The notes below the pieces were generated by a model that was given only the letters and a program-made list of their open reading frames with translations, ran no database searches and was not told the DNA's origin. Positions 27,586 through 37,127 of a stretch of 64,000 nucleotides of DNA are shown piece by piece; position 1 is the first letter of the stretch, and every line of letters begins with the position of its first letter. The DNA is from ZAX-1 sp046533095 (GTDB taxonomy: Bacteria; Bacillota; Clostridia; Lachnospirales; Lachnospiraceae): positions 124,001 to 188,000 of the forward strand of contig JAJQRA010000017.1 of assembly GCA_046533095.1 (NCBI GenBank). Direction: 5' to 3'. The translations under genes were made by a program, and so were the position numbers.

Positions 27586-29604
27586 ATGAGCTATCAACGT
27601 TTGTTTTTACCATATAAAATTAACAGCTTAGAGATAAAAAATCGGATTGTGATGCAGCCGATGCATCTTGTATTCACACCTGATGGCCATTGCAACGAGA
27701 GGTTCAGCGAATATTATTTTAAACGGGCAGAGGGTGGTGCCGGCCTAATTATTACCGGCGGCTGCAAATTTGACGATTACGGCGGTGCATTTTCTATGAT
27801 GAGTTTGGAATCGGACGATTTTATTAGCGGCTATAAAACATTTACAGATGGTATGCATGAGCGCGGTGTAAAAGTCGGCGTGCAATTGTACCACGCAGGC
27901 CGCTACAGCTATCAAAGAGGTTTAAAGCCAGGCTTACAAGCGATGGCACCCTCTGCAGTGTATACTTCCTTTACGCGCGAGACACCCAAAGAAATGACGA
28001 AAGATGAACTAAAAGGAATCATCAAAAAATGGGCAGAAGGTGCGGGCCGGGCAAAAAAAGCCGGTTTTGATTTGGTCGAAATCGTAGGGTCGGCAGGATA
28101 TTTAATTTGTCAGTTCTTATCCCCAATTACCAATCTGCGTACCGATGAATATGGCGGAAGCTGGGAAAACCGGACTCGTTTTGCCGTGGAAGTAGTGGTG
28201 GCGATAAGGGAAACGGTAGGGCCTTCCTATCCGATTGGTATGCGAATTGCCGGCAATGATTTTGTGCCTGGCAGCAACACGAATAAAGAGGCCATAGAGT
28301 TTGCAAAATGCATGGAAAAAGCAGGGATTGACGTGTTAAATGTAACTGGTGGCTGGCATGAGACCAAAGTACCGCAGCTTCCGGGCGATGTACCCAGAGG
28401 AGGTTTTTCTTACCTTGCGGCAAATATAAAGGATGCAGTCAAAGTACCGGTTGTGGTCAGTAACCGGATTACCTCGCCTGACTTAGCGGAAAAATTGTTA
28501 GCAATCGGCTGTTGCGACTTCATTGGATTATCAAGGCCTCTCCTTGCGGATCCCTCATGGCCAAAAAAAGCTCAGGAGGATCGGGCAGATGAAATTCGAG
28601 GCTGCGTAGCCTGTAATCAAGGTTGCTTGGCAAAAACCTTTTTCTCAAAACCGGTAGAATGTCTGGTAAATGGCGATGCCGGACGAGAATACTTGTTAAA
28701 AGATGTAAAGCCTAGCCTTCCAAAAAATATTCTGGTCGTTGGATCTGGTCCGGCTGGTTGTGAATTTGCGATTAAAGCCAGCGAATATGGACATTGCGTC
28801 ACACTGTGGGAAAAAGAGAATGCAGTGGGCGGACAGATTTTGCTCGTAGCGGTTCCGCCGGGAAAACATGAGTTTAGGTCACTGGTTAAATATTATGAAA
28901 CCATGCTAAAAAGGCGGGGCGTTAAGGTGGAGCTTAATAAAGAAGCGACAGAAGATAATATCAGCGGATATGACGCAGTAGTTTTGGCTACCGGCGTGGA
29001 ATCTCACAGCGTTCCTTTGCCCGGTGATTTTAAAAATTCCATTCCGGTGTATTATGCGGCAGATGTATTAAGCGGCAAGGCTGTAGCAGGCAAAAATGTG
29101 GTCATTGTAGGCGGCGGATCAGTAGGCTGTGAAACGGCTCAATGGTTGGTCCACGATGCATCCATAGATGGGGAACTGCTCCATTTTCTCATGTCTTTTA
29201 CAGCGGAAACTACGGATGTGCTTACAACGATGATTTACCATAGTGCCAGAAACGTCAATATTGTGGAAATGGCAAAGGTGGGTGCGAGTTTTGATCCTGG
29301 CACCGGCTGGCCGGTTTTAGATGATTTAAAACGAATGGGCGTGGGGACATATGGTAGATCTAAAATCACGGATATTGGCAAGGACAGCGTAACATTTGAA
29401 CAGGTCGACAAGGAAGGCAACAAGAAAAATATCACGGTTTCCTGCGACACGCTCATTATGGCTGTAGGGTCAAAACCAAACCATGCACTTTACGAAAAAA
29501 TAAAGGATAAAGTAAAAAACGTACATCTCCTTGGAGATGCACATACCGTAGGAAAAGTAATTGATGCAGTGCGAGAAGCAGCTGCACTAGCTGAGGAAAT
29601 ATAG
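27586..29604 (+). CDS. NADH:flavin oxidoreductase of the 2,4-dienoyl-CoA reductase (FadH) type
   Basis: The start follows GAGGGG. The 672-residue protein has an N-terminal Old Yellow Enzyme barrel (residues 1 to about 335), an Fe-S cysteine cluster (CVACNQGCLAKTF, then CLVN), and C-terminal FAD/NAD(P) Rossmann domains (NILVVGSGPAGCEFA near 380; VVIVGGGSVGCETAQWLV near 505). This three-cofactor order is that of 2,4-dienoyl-CoA reductase and related enoate reductases of clostridia. In this neighbourhood a role in reducing unsaturated acyl-CoA intermediates is likely. It starts 185 bases after the CoA-transferase, behind its terminator, so it may have its own promoter. Confidence 0.9.
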   Translation: MSYQRLFLPYKINSLEIKNRIVMQPMHLVFTPDGHCNERFSEYYFKRAEGGAGLIITGGCKFDDYGGAFSMMSLESDDFISGYKTFTDGMHERGVKVGVQLYHAGRYSYQRGLKPGLQAMAPSAVYTSFTRETPKEMTKDELKGIIKKWAEGAGRAKKAGFDLVEIVGSAGYLICQFLSPITNLRTDEYGGSWENRTRFAVEVVVAIRETVGPSYPIGMRIAGNDFVPGSNTNKEAIEFAKCMEKAGIDVLNVTGGWHETKVPQLPGDVPRGGFSYLAANIKDAVKVPVVVSNRITSPDLAEKLLAIGCCDFIGLSRPLLADPSWPKKAQEDRADEIRGCVACNQGCLAKTFFSKPVECLVNGDAGREYLLKDVKPSLPKNILVVGSGPAGCEFAIKASEYGHCVTLWEKENAVGGQILLVAVPPGKHEFRSLVKYYETMLKRRGVKVELNKEATEDNISGYDAVVLATGVESHSVPLPGDFKNSIPVYYAADVLSGKAVAGKNVVIVGGGSVGCETAQWLVHDASIDGELLHFLMSFTAETTDVLTTMIYHSARNVNIVEMAKVGASFDPGTGWPVLDDLKRMGVGTYGRSKITDIGKDSVTFEQVDKEGNKKNITVSCDTLIMAVGSKPNHALYEKIKDKVKNVHLLGDAHTVGKVIDAVREAAALAEEI

Positions 29605-29611
29605 AAAACGA

Positions 29612-29642
29612 AGGGCTACACATAAATAGCGTGTAGCTCTTT
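29612..29642 (+). terminator. Short hairpin after the FadH-like gene
   Basis: AGGGCTACAC (29612-29621) pairs with GTGTAGCTCT (29631-29640), one G-U pair, with only a short T run behind. A weak terminator is the simplest reading. Confidence 0.55.
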
Positions 29643-29749
29643 ACCTATGAATTTTAAATTTTTATGTAACTATTTCGTACAGGCAATAACGCGAGGTGCT
29701 TCGCGTAGCAAAAGCCTAAGAAATATAGGCTATATTTGGAGGAATATTG

Positions 29750-30826
29750 ATGAAAACGATGTTTGATTCTGTGGAATTAGGACAAATAAAAACGAATAGC
29801 CGCATCGTTAGGAGTGCGACATACGAAATGGGGGGTGGCAAGGATGGAGTCATTACGCCACTGCTTAAAAAAATCTATTTTGAATTGACACAGGGCGGAG
29901 TTGAAGTAATTATAACAGGCATGATGGGGGTAGGCAATAATTCCCGCATGGAAAAAAACATGATTAGAATTAATGATGATACGTTTGTAGCAAACTTTAG
30001 GGAAGTGGCGGATACCGTTCATTCTCTTGATGGCAAGCTGATTGTGCAGCTGGGGCATTGTGGGATAAAATCTACGTTTATAGATAAAGGGAAACACCCA
30101 TATGGTCCATCAGATATAGAAGCTGTTCCGGGGTTGCCCGCAAAGGCAATGACAAAGGACGAGATTAAAAATCTAGTGCTCGAATACGGAATTGCGGCAT
30201 TAAAATGCAAAGAAGCGGGTGCTGACGGTGTACAGTTGCATAGTGCGCATGGCTACCTAATCAGCCAGTTTTTAAGCCCTTATTTTAACAAAAGAGAAGA
30301 TGAATATGGTGACGAAATAGAAAACCGCGCACGGCTACTATTTGAGGCATACAATGAAATACGTGTAAACGTGGGGGACAAATATCCCGTTTGGGTCAAG
30401 ATTAACTACACGGATATGGTAGAAAATGGTTTGAGTGCTGATGATAGTATTTGGGTATGCAAAGAACTGGAAAAAAGAGGATTAGACGTTATTGAACTTA
30501 GCTCGGGCATAGCAATAGACAAACACTCTCGTCCATCAAAGTTTCTAAAGACGCAGGAAGATGAGGGTTCTTACGTTGAAGGAGCCTTGCGGCTATCCGC
30601 CAAGCTTGAAATACCCGTAATCAGCACCGGAGGGTTTCGAACGCCGGCAATAATAGAGAACTATCTTAACCAAGGAAACATCACGGCTATTGCTCTTTGC
30701 AGGCCTTTCATCTGTGAGCCGGGGCTGTTAAAACGATGGAGAAATGGGGATCTGGAAAACCCACATTGCATTTCCTGTAATAAATGTTACCTTTCAAAAC
30801 AACACGGATGCGTGCAGAATCAATAA
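29750..30826 (+). CDS. NADH:flavin oxidoreductase, single-domain Old Yellow Enzyme with C-terminal cysteine cluster
   Basis: ATG at 29750 follows GGAGG by seven bases. The 358-residue protein is an FMN-binding barrel (VQLGHCGIKSTF, VQLHSAHGYLISQFLSPYFNKR, STGGFRTP, ALCRPFICEP) that ends in CISCNKCYLSKQHGC. The cysteines correspond to the Fe-S motif of FadH-type enzymes, with slightly different spacing, but the FAD/NAD domains that normally follow are absent. It may receive electrons from another protein. A palindromic TATAGGCTATA lies just before the ribosome site. The paralog is the gene directly upstream. Confidence 0.87.
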   Translation: MKTMFDSVELGQIKTNSRIVRSATYEMGGGKDGVITPLLKKIYFELTQGGVEVIITGMMGVGNNSRMEKNMIRINDDTFVANFREVADTVHSLDGKLIVQLGHCGIKSTFIDKGKHPYGPSDIEAVPGLPAKAMTKDEIKNLVLEYGIAALKCKEAGADGVQLHSAHGYLISQFLSPYFNKREDEYGDEIENRARLLFEAYNEIRVNVGDKYPVWVKINYTDMVENGLSADDSIWVCKELEKRGLDVIELSSGIAIDKHSRPSKFLKTQEDEGSYVEGALRLSAKLEIPVISTGGFRTPAIIENYLNQGNITAIALCRPFICEPGLLKRWRNGDLENPHCISCNKCYLSKQHGCVQNQ

Positions 30827-30891
30827 TATAAACGTACCGATCGAAAAGAAACCAAACCAGCGAGGATCACTGTTAAGAAAGGCAAATTTGC

Positions 30892-30934
30892 AAATTGGTG
30901 GGATGTAAGCAAAATGCACTCATCCCACCAATTT
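30892..30934 (+). terminator. Strong inverted repeat after the second OYE gene
   Basis: AAATTGGTGGGATG (30892-30905) pairs perfectly with CATCCCACCAATTT (30921-30934). The T tract is poor (GTGCTTTG), so it may be a terminator or a stability hairpin. Confidence 0.6.
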
Positions 30935-31061
30935 GTGCTTTGATAGACAACCAATGTAATGAAGTGGCTCAGTTTACATTTCTGCATGTTTGTGCTATTG
31001 TAGGTAATATCTACAGTGGTAGAACATACCGGAAGTTTAGGAGTAAGAAACGAGGGAAAAC

Positions 31062-32321
31062 ATGCAGCTATATGATACGACACAGATAGTGGAACAAGTG
31101 ATTTTGGTAGGGGTAAAGACAACACATGTTGACGATGTTGAAGGCTCCTTTATAGAATTGGCGGAGTTGGTAAGGACAGCTAAGGGCAAAGTGGTTGGGA
31201 CATTGATTCAAAATCGGGAAACAATACATGCCCGTACCTATATTGGAAAGGGCAAGATAGAAGAATTAATAGAGTTGATTCAAACAAATGAAGCCACTGG
31301 AATCGTCACTGACGATGAACTGACCCCAGCACAACTTAATCATTTAGAACAAGAACTAGGCTGTAAAGTGATTGATCGAACAATGCTCATTTTAGATATA
31401 TTTGCAGGGCGTGCTATCAGCAGCGAAGGGAAAATTCAAGTAGAACTGGCACAGTTAAGATATCGTTCTTCTAGACTAATCGGAATCCGCAATTCCCTTT
31501 CACGTTTAGGTGGTGGCATTGGAACGCGTGGTCCCGGAGAGAAAAAACTGGAAATGGACAGGCGTTTGATTCGGGAGCGAATCAGCCAACTAAAGCAGGA
31601 GCTAGAAGAAGTAAAACAGCATCGCGAATTAATCCGTACACAAAGAAAGCGCAGCAATGCAAAAGTGGCGGCTCTGGTTGGATACACCTGTGCCGGGAAA
31701 AGCAGTATTTTAAATGCCTTGACAGATGCTAAGATACTAGAAGACGATATGCTGTTTTCTACCCTTGATACAACAACGAGAGCATTGGTGCTTCCGGATA
31801 AAAAGGAGATTCTGCTGTCGGATACCGTAGGGTTTATCCGTAAGCTGCCCCATCATTTAATTGAGGCATTTAAAAGTACGCTTGAGGAAGCCTGCTATGC
31901 AGATATCATCATTCATGTGGTAGATGTGGCAAATCCGCAAATGGAACTGCAAATGCATGTTGTGTATGAAACGTTGCGACAATTAAAAGTGGAAAACAAG
32001 CCAATCATTACCTTATTTAATAAACAGGATAAACGAGAAGCACCCGGCAGGTGTAAAGACTTTAAAGCGGATGCCTCCATCTTAACTTCTGCAAAGACCA
32101 AAGAAGGGTTAGAAGAGCTAAAAGAAGTATTGCTAGAAACGCTAAGGAAGAACCGCACCTATATAGAAAAAATATTTTCCTACGAGGATGCAGGACAAAT
32201 TCAGATGATCCGTAAAAATGGGGAACTGCTGGAGGAAGAATATTTACCTGAGGGGATTTCGGTCAAAGCGTATGTGACCGGGGATGTGTATGCGAAGCTT
32301 ATGAAGGAAAAAATGGCATGA
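31062..32321 (+). CDS. hflX: GTPase HflX
   Basis: The 419-residue length and domain order fit HflX: an N-terminal domain (TYIGKGKIEELIELI), the linker signature LGGGIGTRGPGEKKLEMDRRLI, a coiled segment, and a GTPase domain with G1 GYTCAGKSS, G3 DTVGFIRKLPHHLIEAFKSTLEE and G4 FNKQDK. HflX binds ribosomes and splits stalled or stressed ones. The start ATG follows GAGGG by five bases. It stands alone between the OYE gene and a convergent kinase. Its last codons and stop are part of a 41-base tandem repeat. Confidence 0.95.
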   Translation: MQLYDTTQIVEQVILVGVKTTHVDDVEGSFIELAELVRTAKGKVVGTLIQNRETIHARTYIGKGKIEELIELIQTNEATGIVTDDELTPAQLNHLEQELGCKVIDRTMLILDIFAGRAISSEGKIQVELAQLRYRSSRLIGIRNSLSRLGGGIGTRGPGEKKLEMDRRLIRERISQLKQELEEVKQHRELIRTQRKRSNAKVAALVGYTCAGKSSILNALTDAKILEDDMLFSTLDTTTRALVLPDKKEILLSDTVGFIRKLPHHLIEAFKSTLEEACYADIIIHVVDVANPQMELQMHVVYETLRQLKVENKPIITLFNKQDKREAPGRCKDFKADASILTSAKTKEGLEELKEVLLETLRKNRTYIEKIFSYEDAGQIQMIRKNGELLEEEYLPEGISVKAYVTGDVYAKLMKEKMA

Positions 32322-32416
32322 AAATAGCTTCTTCAAACATTACGAAGAAAAGAATGGGATGAAGATAGTGCCTTCAAACATTACGAAGAAAAGAATGGCA
32401 TGAAGATAGCTTCTTT
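32313..32416. repeat. 41-base tandem repeat spanning the hflX stop codon
   Basis: Units start at 32313, 32354 and 32395 (partial). The unit runs from ATGGCATGAAAATAGCTTCT to a CTTCAAACATTACGAAGAA block. The first unit contains the last hflX codons and the TGA. The later units repeat the ATGG-ATGA segment with small changes. Confidence 0.88.
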
Positions 32417-32460
32417 AATATAACTTCGTGGTAACCGGCAGGGAAATCGTAACGGTAACA

Positions 32461-35097
32461 TCATGTTTGATGAAGATATTTACGGAGTATGCGAAGCAAA
32501 TTAAGTATATCAATCGGTTTGCCGATATGCCCATCCATGCCGGATTGTTTGCTTTTTTCCACATCTTCTTTAAAGACATTTGCCGTCATTGCGATAATGG
32601 GAATCGTCTTTGCATTTACAGCATCGAGTGCGCGAATATGTGTTGCTGCGGTATAGCCGTCCATGATTGGCATCTGAACATCCATAAGAATAATATCAAA
32701 GTGGCTCGGATTATCGCGAAACTTAGCGAGTGCCTCAGCCCCATTTTTCGCGATTTCTATGGAAAGTTCGGTGTTTTCTAGAAGTGAAATGACAATTTCA
32801 CGGTTGATATCGACATCTTCTGCAAGCAAAGCAGTGTATCCTTTTAATTCGCCGGATACGATTTCGCCGACATCTGCATCCTTTTCGTTTACTGTGCCAT
32901 CATATAATGCACGCTTTTCACGGATGGTAAATCCAAAAGTAGAGCCTTGACCCAGTTGTGATTGGATCCACATCTTGCCACCCATAAGTTCGACAATTCT
33001 TTTTGAAATGGCGAGCCCAAGTCCTGTGCCTCCATAGTTCCTTGAAGTGCTGCTATCTGCCTGCTGGAATGAAACAAATAATTTTGACTGCTGTTCTTCG
33101 CTGATACCGATGCCGCTGTCTTTGACCTTTATGCACACAACACAGTCTGTATCTGTTTCATCTAAAAGCAATGCAGTCAATTCGATAAACCCATATTCAG
33201 GGGTAAATTTGCTCGCGTTCCCCAAAATATTGGTAAGGACCTGAGCGATTCGCTGATCATCACCAATGAGGGAAAATGGGATTTTATCATCGATGTCCAC
33301 AGTAAGCTTCTGCTTTTTTTCTTCCGTTTTAAATGCGATAACATGAACAACTCGTTTGATAGTCGCCCTAAAATCATATGCCACCTCTGAAAGTTCAAGC
33401 TTGTCCGCCTCAATTTTTGACATATCAAGTATGTCGTTGATGATGCCTAGCAAATGTATGGAGGCCTCGTCAATCTTTGTAAAACAATAATCCTTTTTGG
33501 AAATGGAGGGAGAAGTTTTGCCAATTACAGACATGCCTACGACGGCATTTATTGGCGTTCGTATTTCATGGCTCATATTTGCAAGAAAATCCCCTTTTGC
33601 CCTTGAAGCATTTTCTGCAATCCGCACCTGCTCTACAAGCGCTTTCGTTCGTTCTTGCACGGTCGATTCAAGTACCGCATTTATCTGATTGGCAAGATTG
33701 AACGTGTTTGCGTTTTCCCGCGCGAGAATAAAAGTGGCACTGACTGTAAAGATAAAGAAGCTATAGCGAGTAAGTATGATGCCGGTATGAAAAATTTTTG
33801 CGTCGAAAAGGTCGAACGCTGTGGTGGCGCATAAAAATATAATTGCGATGAAGATATTTCCGAGTGCCGTACCCGTTAAATGCTTGCTGATTAGGCTTAG
33901 CAGGCTCTTGCTGTTTTCGCTTGGAAATTGTGTTTCTTTGTTAGCAACAGCATTTTCATCTTGCCACTGTGTGCGGATTCGTGAAAAAAAGGTGGAAATT
34001 ACATCAAAAAGCAAGATATATAGTAGCATTAAGAGGCCAATTATTTGCCATACCTTTAAAAGATCGTTGGCAAATTGAATGGGAAAGACAGACTGTAGGA
34101 TAACCAGTACAACGCAAAATGTGCCATATGCTTTTGTGACGCGGAGCAGTTTGCCAAAAGTGAGCAGTTCGACAAATGCCGCAAGCAGGAAAAGGAGCAG
34201 ATAGAGTGCCGCGAATTCGATTCTTTGCGTTATGGCAGTGTTATCGGAAAGGGCATATATCGTTGCGCTTCTTGAAAAAAAATAGATGGATGTAACGATA
34301 GAGAACATGCCATAGGCCAGATTGTATTGGTCGCTTCGACGCATAAAAAAGATCAGAAAGTGATACAAAGCCACAAAAATATAAATCGTGCAAAATATGA
34401 TATTGCTGATATTTGTGCGCTGGGTTAGGATTGACGAATATGTCCCAATATAATAAGGGGAGGAATAATAAAGACCTATCGTGTCGCTGTCTGGAGCACC
34501 TATAATCCGAAAGACAAGTATGTTGGTACCCTGCTTGAGAAGATCCCGGTCTAAAGGGGCAATTACATTTCGCTGACTGTGGCGAGATGCCATCTGTCCG
34601 TCATCATCAAGATGCACATTCGACAAAATGATCTCGCCATTTAGGAATACTTCCCAATTATCTCCGATGCCCGCGAGAAATATGCCAGGCACGGCTAGCG
34701 GATGATGAAACATTTTTTCAATTATTTCATAACGCATTTCGAACGGAACGAGAATGGTGTATTCTCTGGCATCCTGATTGTGTGGCGACAAAAACGGACG
34801 ATGTATGTTGATGTCGTCTAAGATCAAATCAGGAGGGAGAATCGGTCCGTGCCCAATCGGCAATATGGCATCCCAAGGCAGGCTGCTAGGCTCGGCAATT
34901 TTAGCATCCGCAAGAGCAAACCCCACCTTCACATAAGCGGAATGATCCATGATATCGACATACAATGGATCGTTTTGTGCCATATCATTCTTATCGAAAT
35001 AGACCATGAAAGCCATCACAGCGATGACAAATAGCAATAGCGATAGAATGGTTGCGATTTTTCTGAAGTTGTGAAGTTTTCCGCTTGAATGATTCAT
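32461..35097 (-). CDS. Hybrid sensor histidine kinase with 7TMR-DISM-like membrane sensor
   Basis: The protein has 878 residues. An N-terminal helix (about 14-33) is followed by an extracytoplasmic domain (to about 215) and a block of about seven membrane helices (about 220-480) with the NLAYGMFSIVTSIYFF segment, the layout of 7TMR-DISM sensors. HisKA has H510 in NMSHEIRTPINAVVG; the ATPase domain has DSGIGISEEQQ and GGTGLGLAISKRIVELM; one receiver follows (ALLAEDVDINREIV, MDVQMPIMDGYTAATHIR). The kinase core is close to that of the protein at 4317-7088. The HPt and output partners are not in this locus. It is convergent with hflX. Confidence 0.92.
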   Translation of the reverse strand: MNHSSGKLHNFRKIATILSLLLFVIAVMAFMVYFDKNDMAQNDPLYVDIMDHSAYVKVGFALADAKIAEPSSLPWDAILPIGHGPILPPDLILDDINIHRPFLSPHNQDAREYTILVPFEMRYEIIEKMFHHPLAVPGIFLAGIGDNWEVFLNGEIILSNVHLDDDGQMASRHSQRNVIAPLDRDLLKQGTNILVFRIIGAPDSDTIGLYYSSPYYIGTYSSILTQRTNISNIIFCTIYIFVALYHFLIFFMRRSDQYNLAYGMFSIVTSIYFFSRSATIYALSDNTAITQRIEFAALYLLLFLLAAFVELLTFGKLLRVTKAYGTFCVVLVILQSVFPIQFANDLLKVWQIIGLLMLLYILLFDVISTFFSRIRTQWQDENAVANKETQFPSENSKSLLSLISKHLTGTALGNIFIAIIFLCATTAFDLFDAKIFHTGIILTRYSFFIFTVSATFILARENANTFNLANQINAVLESTVQERTKALVEQVRIAENASRAKGDFLANMSHEIRTPINAVVGMSVIGKTSPSISKKDYCFTKIDEASIHLLGIINDILDMSKIEADKLELSEVAYDFRATIKRVVHVIAFKTEEKKQKLTVDIDDKIPFSLIGDDQRIAQVLTNILGNASKFTPEYGFIELTALLLDETDTDCVVCIKVKDSGIGISEEQQSKLFVSFQQADSSTSRNYGGTGLGLAISKRIVELMGGKMWIQSQLGQGSTFGFTIREKRALYDGTVNEKDADVGEIVSGELKGYTALLAEDVDINREIVISLLENTELSIEIAKNGAEALAKFRDNPSHFDIILMDVQMPIMDGYTAATHIRALDAVNAKTIPIIAMTANVFKEDVEKSKQSGMDGHIGKPIDILNLLRILRKYLHQT

Positions 35098-35302
35098 CTA
35101 AACCTCCGGTTTAATGATGTGCTTTTGCACGTCTTATGCGCATAAATGTAGCTGTAAGGAATAAAGTCAATTTATGTTTTGATAAATTGATTATGCAAGG
35201 AAGTACTCCTTTACAATTACAAATAGTATATGCCTAACGGCAAAAATAATCAAGAGAAAAAAGAAAAGAGAAAAAAAGAAACCGAACTGTAGTCTTGCAA
35301 TG

Positions 35303-36043
35303 TCATAAATATTCCCTTAACGCGTCTAAACTTGTAGCTTCGCCGATCAGATTCAAGTTTCTCTTTTCTTCTGGCAGATACACCTTTCCAAAGCTTGTAT
35401 CAGGTACCAGAAATACTTTTATACCGGCTTTTGTTGCCGCTTGTGCCCCCGCTAAGGAGTCTTCGGCTGCGATTGCTTGAGAAGGATTTACGTTTGCCTT
35501 TTTAAGTGCTGCCAGATAGGGATCCGGCAGCGGTTTGTGAGCTGTGATTTCATCTCCAAAAACCATGACATTTAGAAAAGGGAGCAATTCGCTGGTTAAA
35601 AGCAAAGGGATTGCACGTGCCGAAACGGTAGAACTAACTACGCCCACTTGATAGCCTTTTTCTCGCGCCAGGTTGAGGATTTCTTTCGCATAGGGCTTTG
35701 CGGGAATGCATCCCTTATCCATCTGTTCTTGTATATAAACTTCTCTACAATTGCGTGCCCGCTGTACTTTTTCTTTGCCAAACTCTTTTTCTAAAGCCTG
35801 TTTTATCCAGGTCCAGCTAAGGCCGGACCAGCTGCTTATAACGTTCTCTGCGATATCTATACCAACGGATGCGAAAGCATGTAGCCACCCATCTTTATAG
35901 GTTCGTTCCGTATCAAGCAGTAGGCCGTCCATATCAAAAAATATTGCTTTTAATTCTACCGGGTAGGCTTTAAAATGTGCTTTAATCTCTTGGTTTTGCA
36001 GTTGCCCGGTAGAATATTTTTCTTTTCTATTGTGCGTATTCAA
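35303..36043 (-). CDS. HAD-superfamily phosphatase, beta-phosphoglucomutase-like
   Basis: The 246-residue protein carries the HAD motifs: FFDMDGLLLDTERTY (nucleophile DxD), VSSTVSARA, and GDEITAHKPLPDPYLAAL with AAEDSLAGAQAA. It would dephosphorylate or isomerise a sugar phosphate. The only start that fits the frame and context is a TTG whose bases overlap the TGA of the EIIA gene (TTGA), which suggests translational coupling; about 35 residues precede the HAD core. As the last gene of the PTS operon it may remove excess phosphorylated sugar. Confidence 0.85.
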   Translation of the reverse strand: MNTHNRKEKYSTGQLQNQEIKAHFKAYPVELKAIFFDMDGLLLDTERTYKDGWLHAFASVGIDIAENVISSWSGLSWTWIKQALEKEFGKEKVQRARNCREVYIQEQMDKGCIPAKPYAKEILNLAREKGYQVGVVSSTVSARAIPLLLTSELLPFLNVMVFGDEITAHKPLPDPYLAALKKANVNPSQAIAAEDSLAGAQAATKAGIKVFLVPDTSFGKVYLPEEKRNLNLIGEATSLDALREYL

Positions 36044-36489
36044 TATCCGTCATCTTCTTCCTTCTCATTTACTTTGGCTAACAGTTCTGAAACAGGCTCT
36101 TGGATCGCATCTTGGCTACCACTAACAGCTTGGGAAGCGGCCTCTTCTACGCTTAAATCAAATTCCCTTGTCCCCAGAACTTCAAGAACCATCGGCAAAT
36201 TAAAACCGGTAACAACTCTGGCATTGACATTTGCTTGCAGCAATGTTTGATAGGATTGCATAAATGCGTTGTATGGGGAAGCACCAAACAAATCAACGAA
36301 TACAATCACACCATCGCCTGTATGGACGGATTTAATTTTTTCTTGGACATCAAGCTTGAACTCTTCAAAATCCTGCCCGGCAACCAAGGAACTTGTCACA
36401 AACTGCTCAAATGATCCCATGATAAGTTCCACGCTATCTTTTACACCTTCAGCCATTTTTCCATGACTAACTAAAACTACTCCAATCAT
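36040..36489 (-). CDS. PTS mannose-family enzyme IIA
   Basis: The 149-residue cytoplasmic protein starts MIGVVLVSHGKMAEG, where H9 is the site phosphorylated by HPr. VIVFVDLFGASPYNA is the second family signature. It passes phosphate to the IIB protein encoded 18 bases upstream in the transcript. Part of the operon gnd-IIC-IID-IIB-IIA-HAD. Confidence 0.92.
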   Translation of the reverse strand: MIGVVLVSHGKMAEGVKDSVELIMGSFEQFVTSSLVAGQDFEEFKLDVQEKIKSVHTGDGVIVFVDLFGASPYNAFMQSYQTLLQANVNARVVTGFNLPMVLEVLGTREFDLSVEEAASQAVSGSQDAIQEPVSELLAKVNEKEEDDGY

Positions 36490-36507
36490 AATCCACCTCT
36501 TTCTTCG

Positions 36508-37011
36508 TCAATTTGCAGAATCAAATATTTTAGCGGCATCTTTTAGGCTGACTTTTTTCGAAGAAGGAATTGCTTGAAAATAAATATTTGTATGAAATTT
36601 TGATTCAACTTCGAGTAAACGATCAAGCTGTGCCTTGTTGATGGATACTTCTTTGATGATTGGCGTTAGGCCTGGACGCTGTGGAATTCCACCGAGATTT
36701 AGATCTGCAATTGGTACACCTTGTTCAATGAGCTCTGCCATTGCATCAATGGTTTTTGTCAGCATAATCACGCTGTAGTCGTCATATTGGCGGTCTTTCC
36801 AGTAACGTACAGCCCCCTCTTCCTTTAATACACGAACCTTTAATCCGGTTCTCGATCCGGCTCCTAAGATAATATTTTTGGTAAACTCGTCATGTGCCGC
36901 TACATCATCTGCTACAAATATGGCATTTGCCCCTGCCGATTTTGAAAGATTTGTCATGACTTGGCCATGAATTAAACGAGCATCTACTCTTGCGATTACT
37001 ACTTTCCCCAT
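36508..37011 (-). CDS. PTS mannose-family enzyme IIB
   Basis: The 167-residue protein has the IIB signature VDARLIHGQVMTNLSK with the phosphorylated histidine H15. It receives phosphate from IIA and phosphorylates the sugar bound by IIC/IID. The 3' neighbour is IIA and the 5' neighbour is IID. Confidence 0.93.
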   Translation of the reverse strand: MGKVVIARVDARLIHGQVMTNLSKSAGANAIFVADDVAAHDEFTKNIILGAGSRTGLKVRVLKEEGAVRYWKDRQYDDYSVIMLTKTIDAMAELIEQGVPIADLNLGGIPQRPGLTPIIKEVSINKAQLDRLLEVESKFHTNIYFQAIPSSKKVSLKDAAKIFDSAN

Positions 37012-37127
37012 AATTTACCTCTTTCTCACACATTCTTTGCGCATATTACATTTGCGAATAATCAATTTGCGGGAACTGTCTCTTAAAAACTCTTTACTTG
37101 GCAGGACAGTTCCTTGCAAAATACAAC

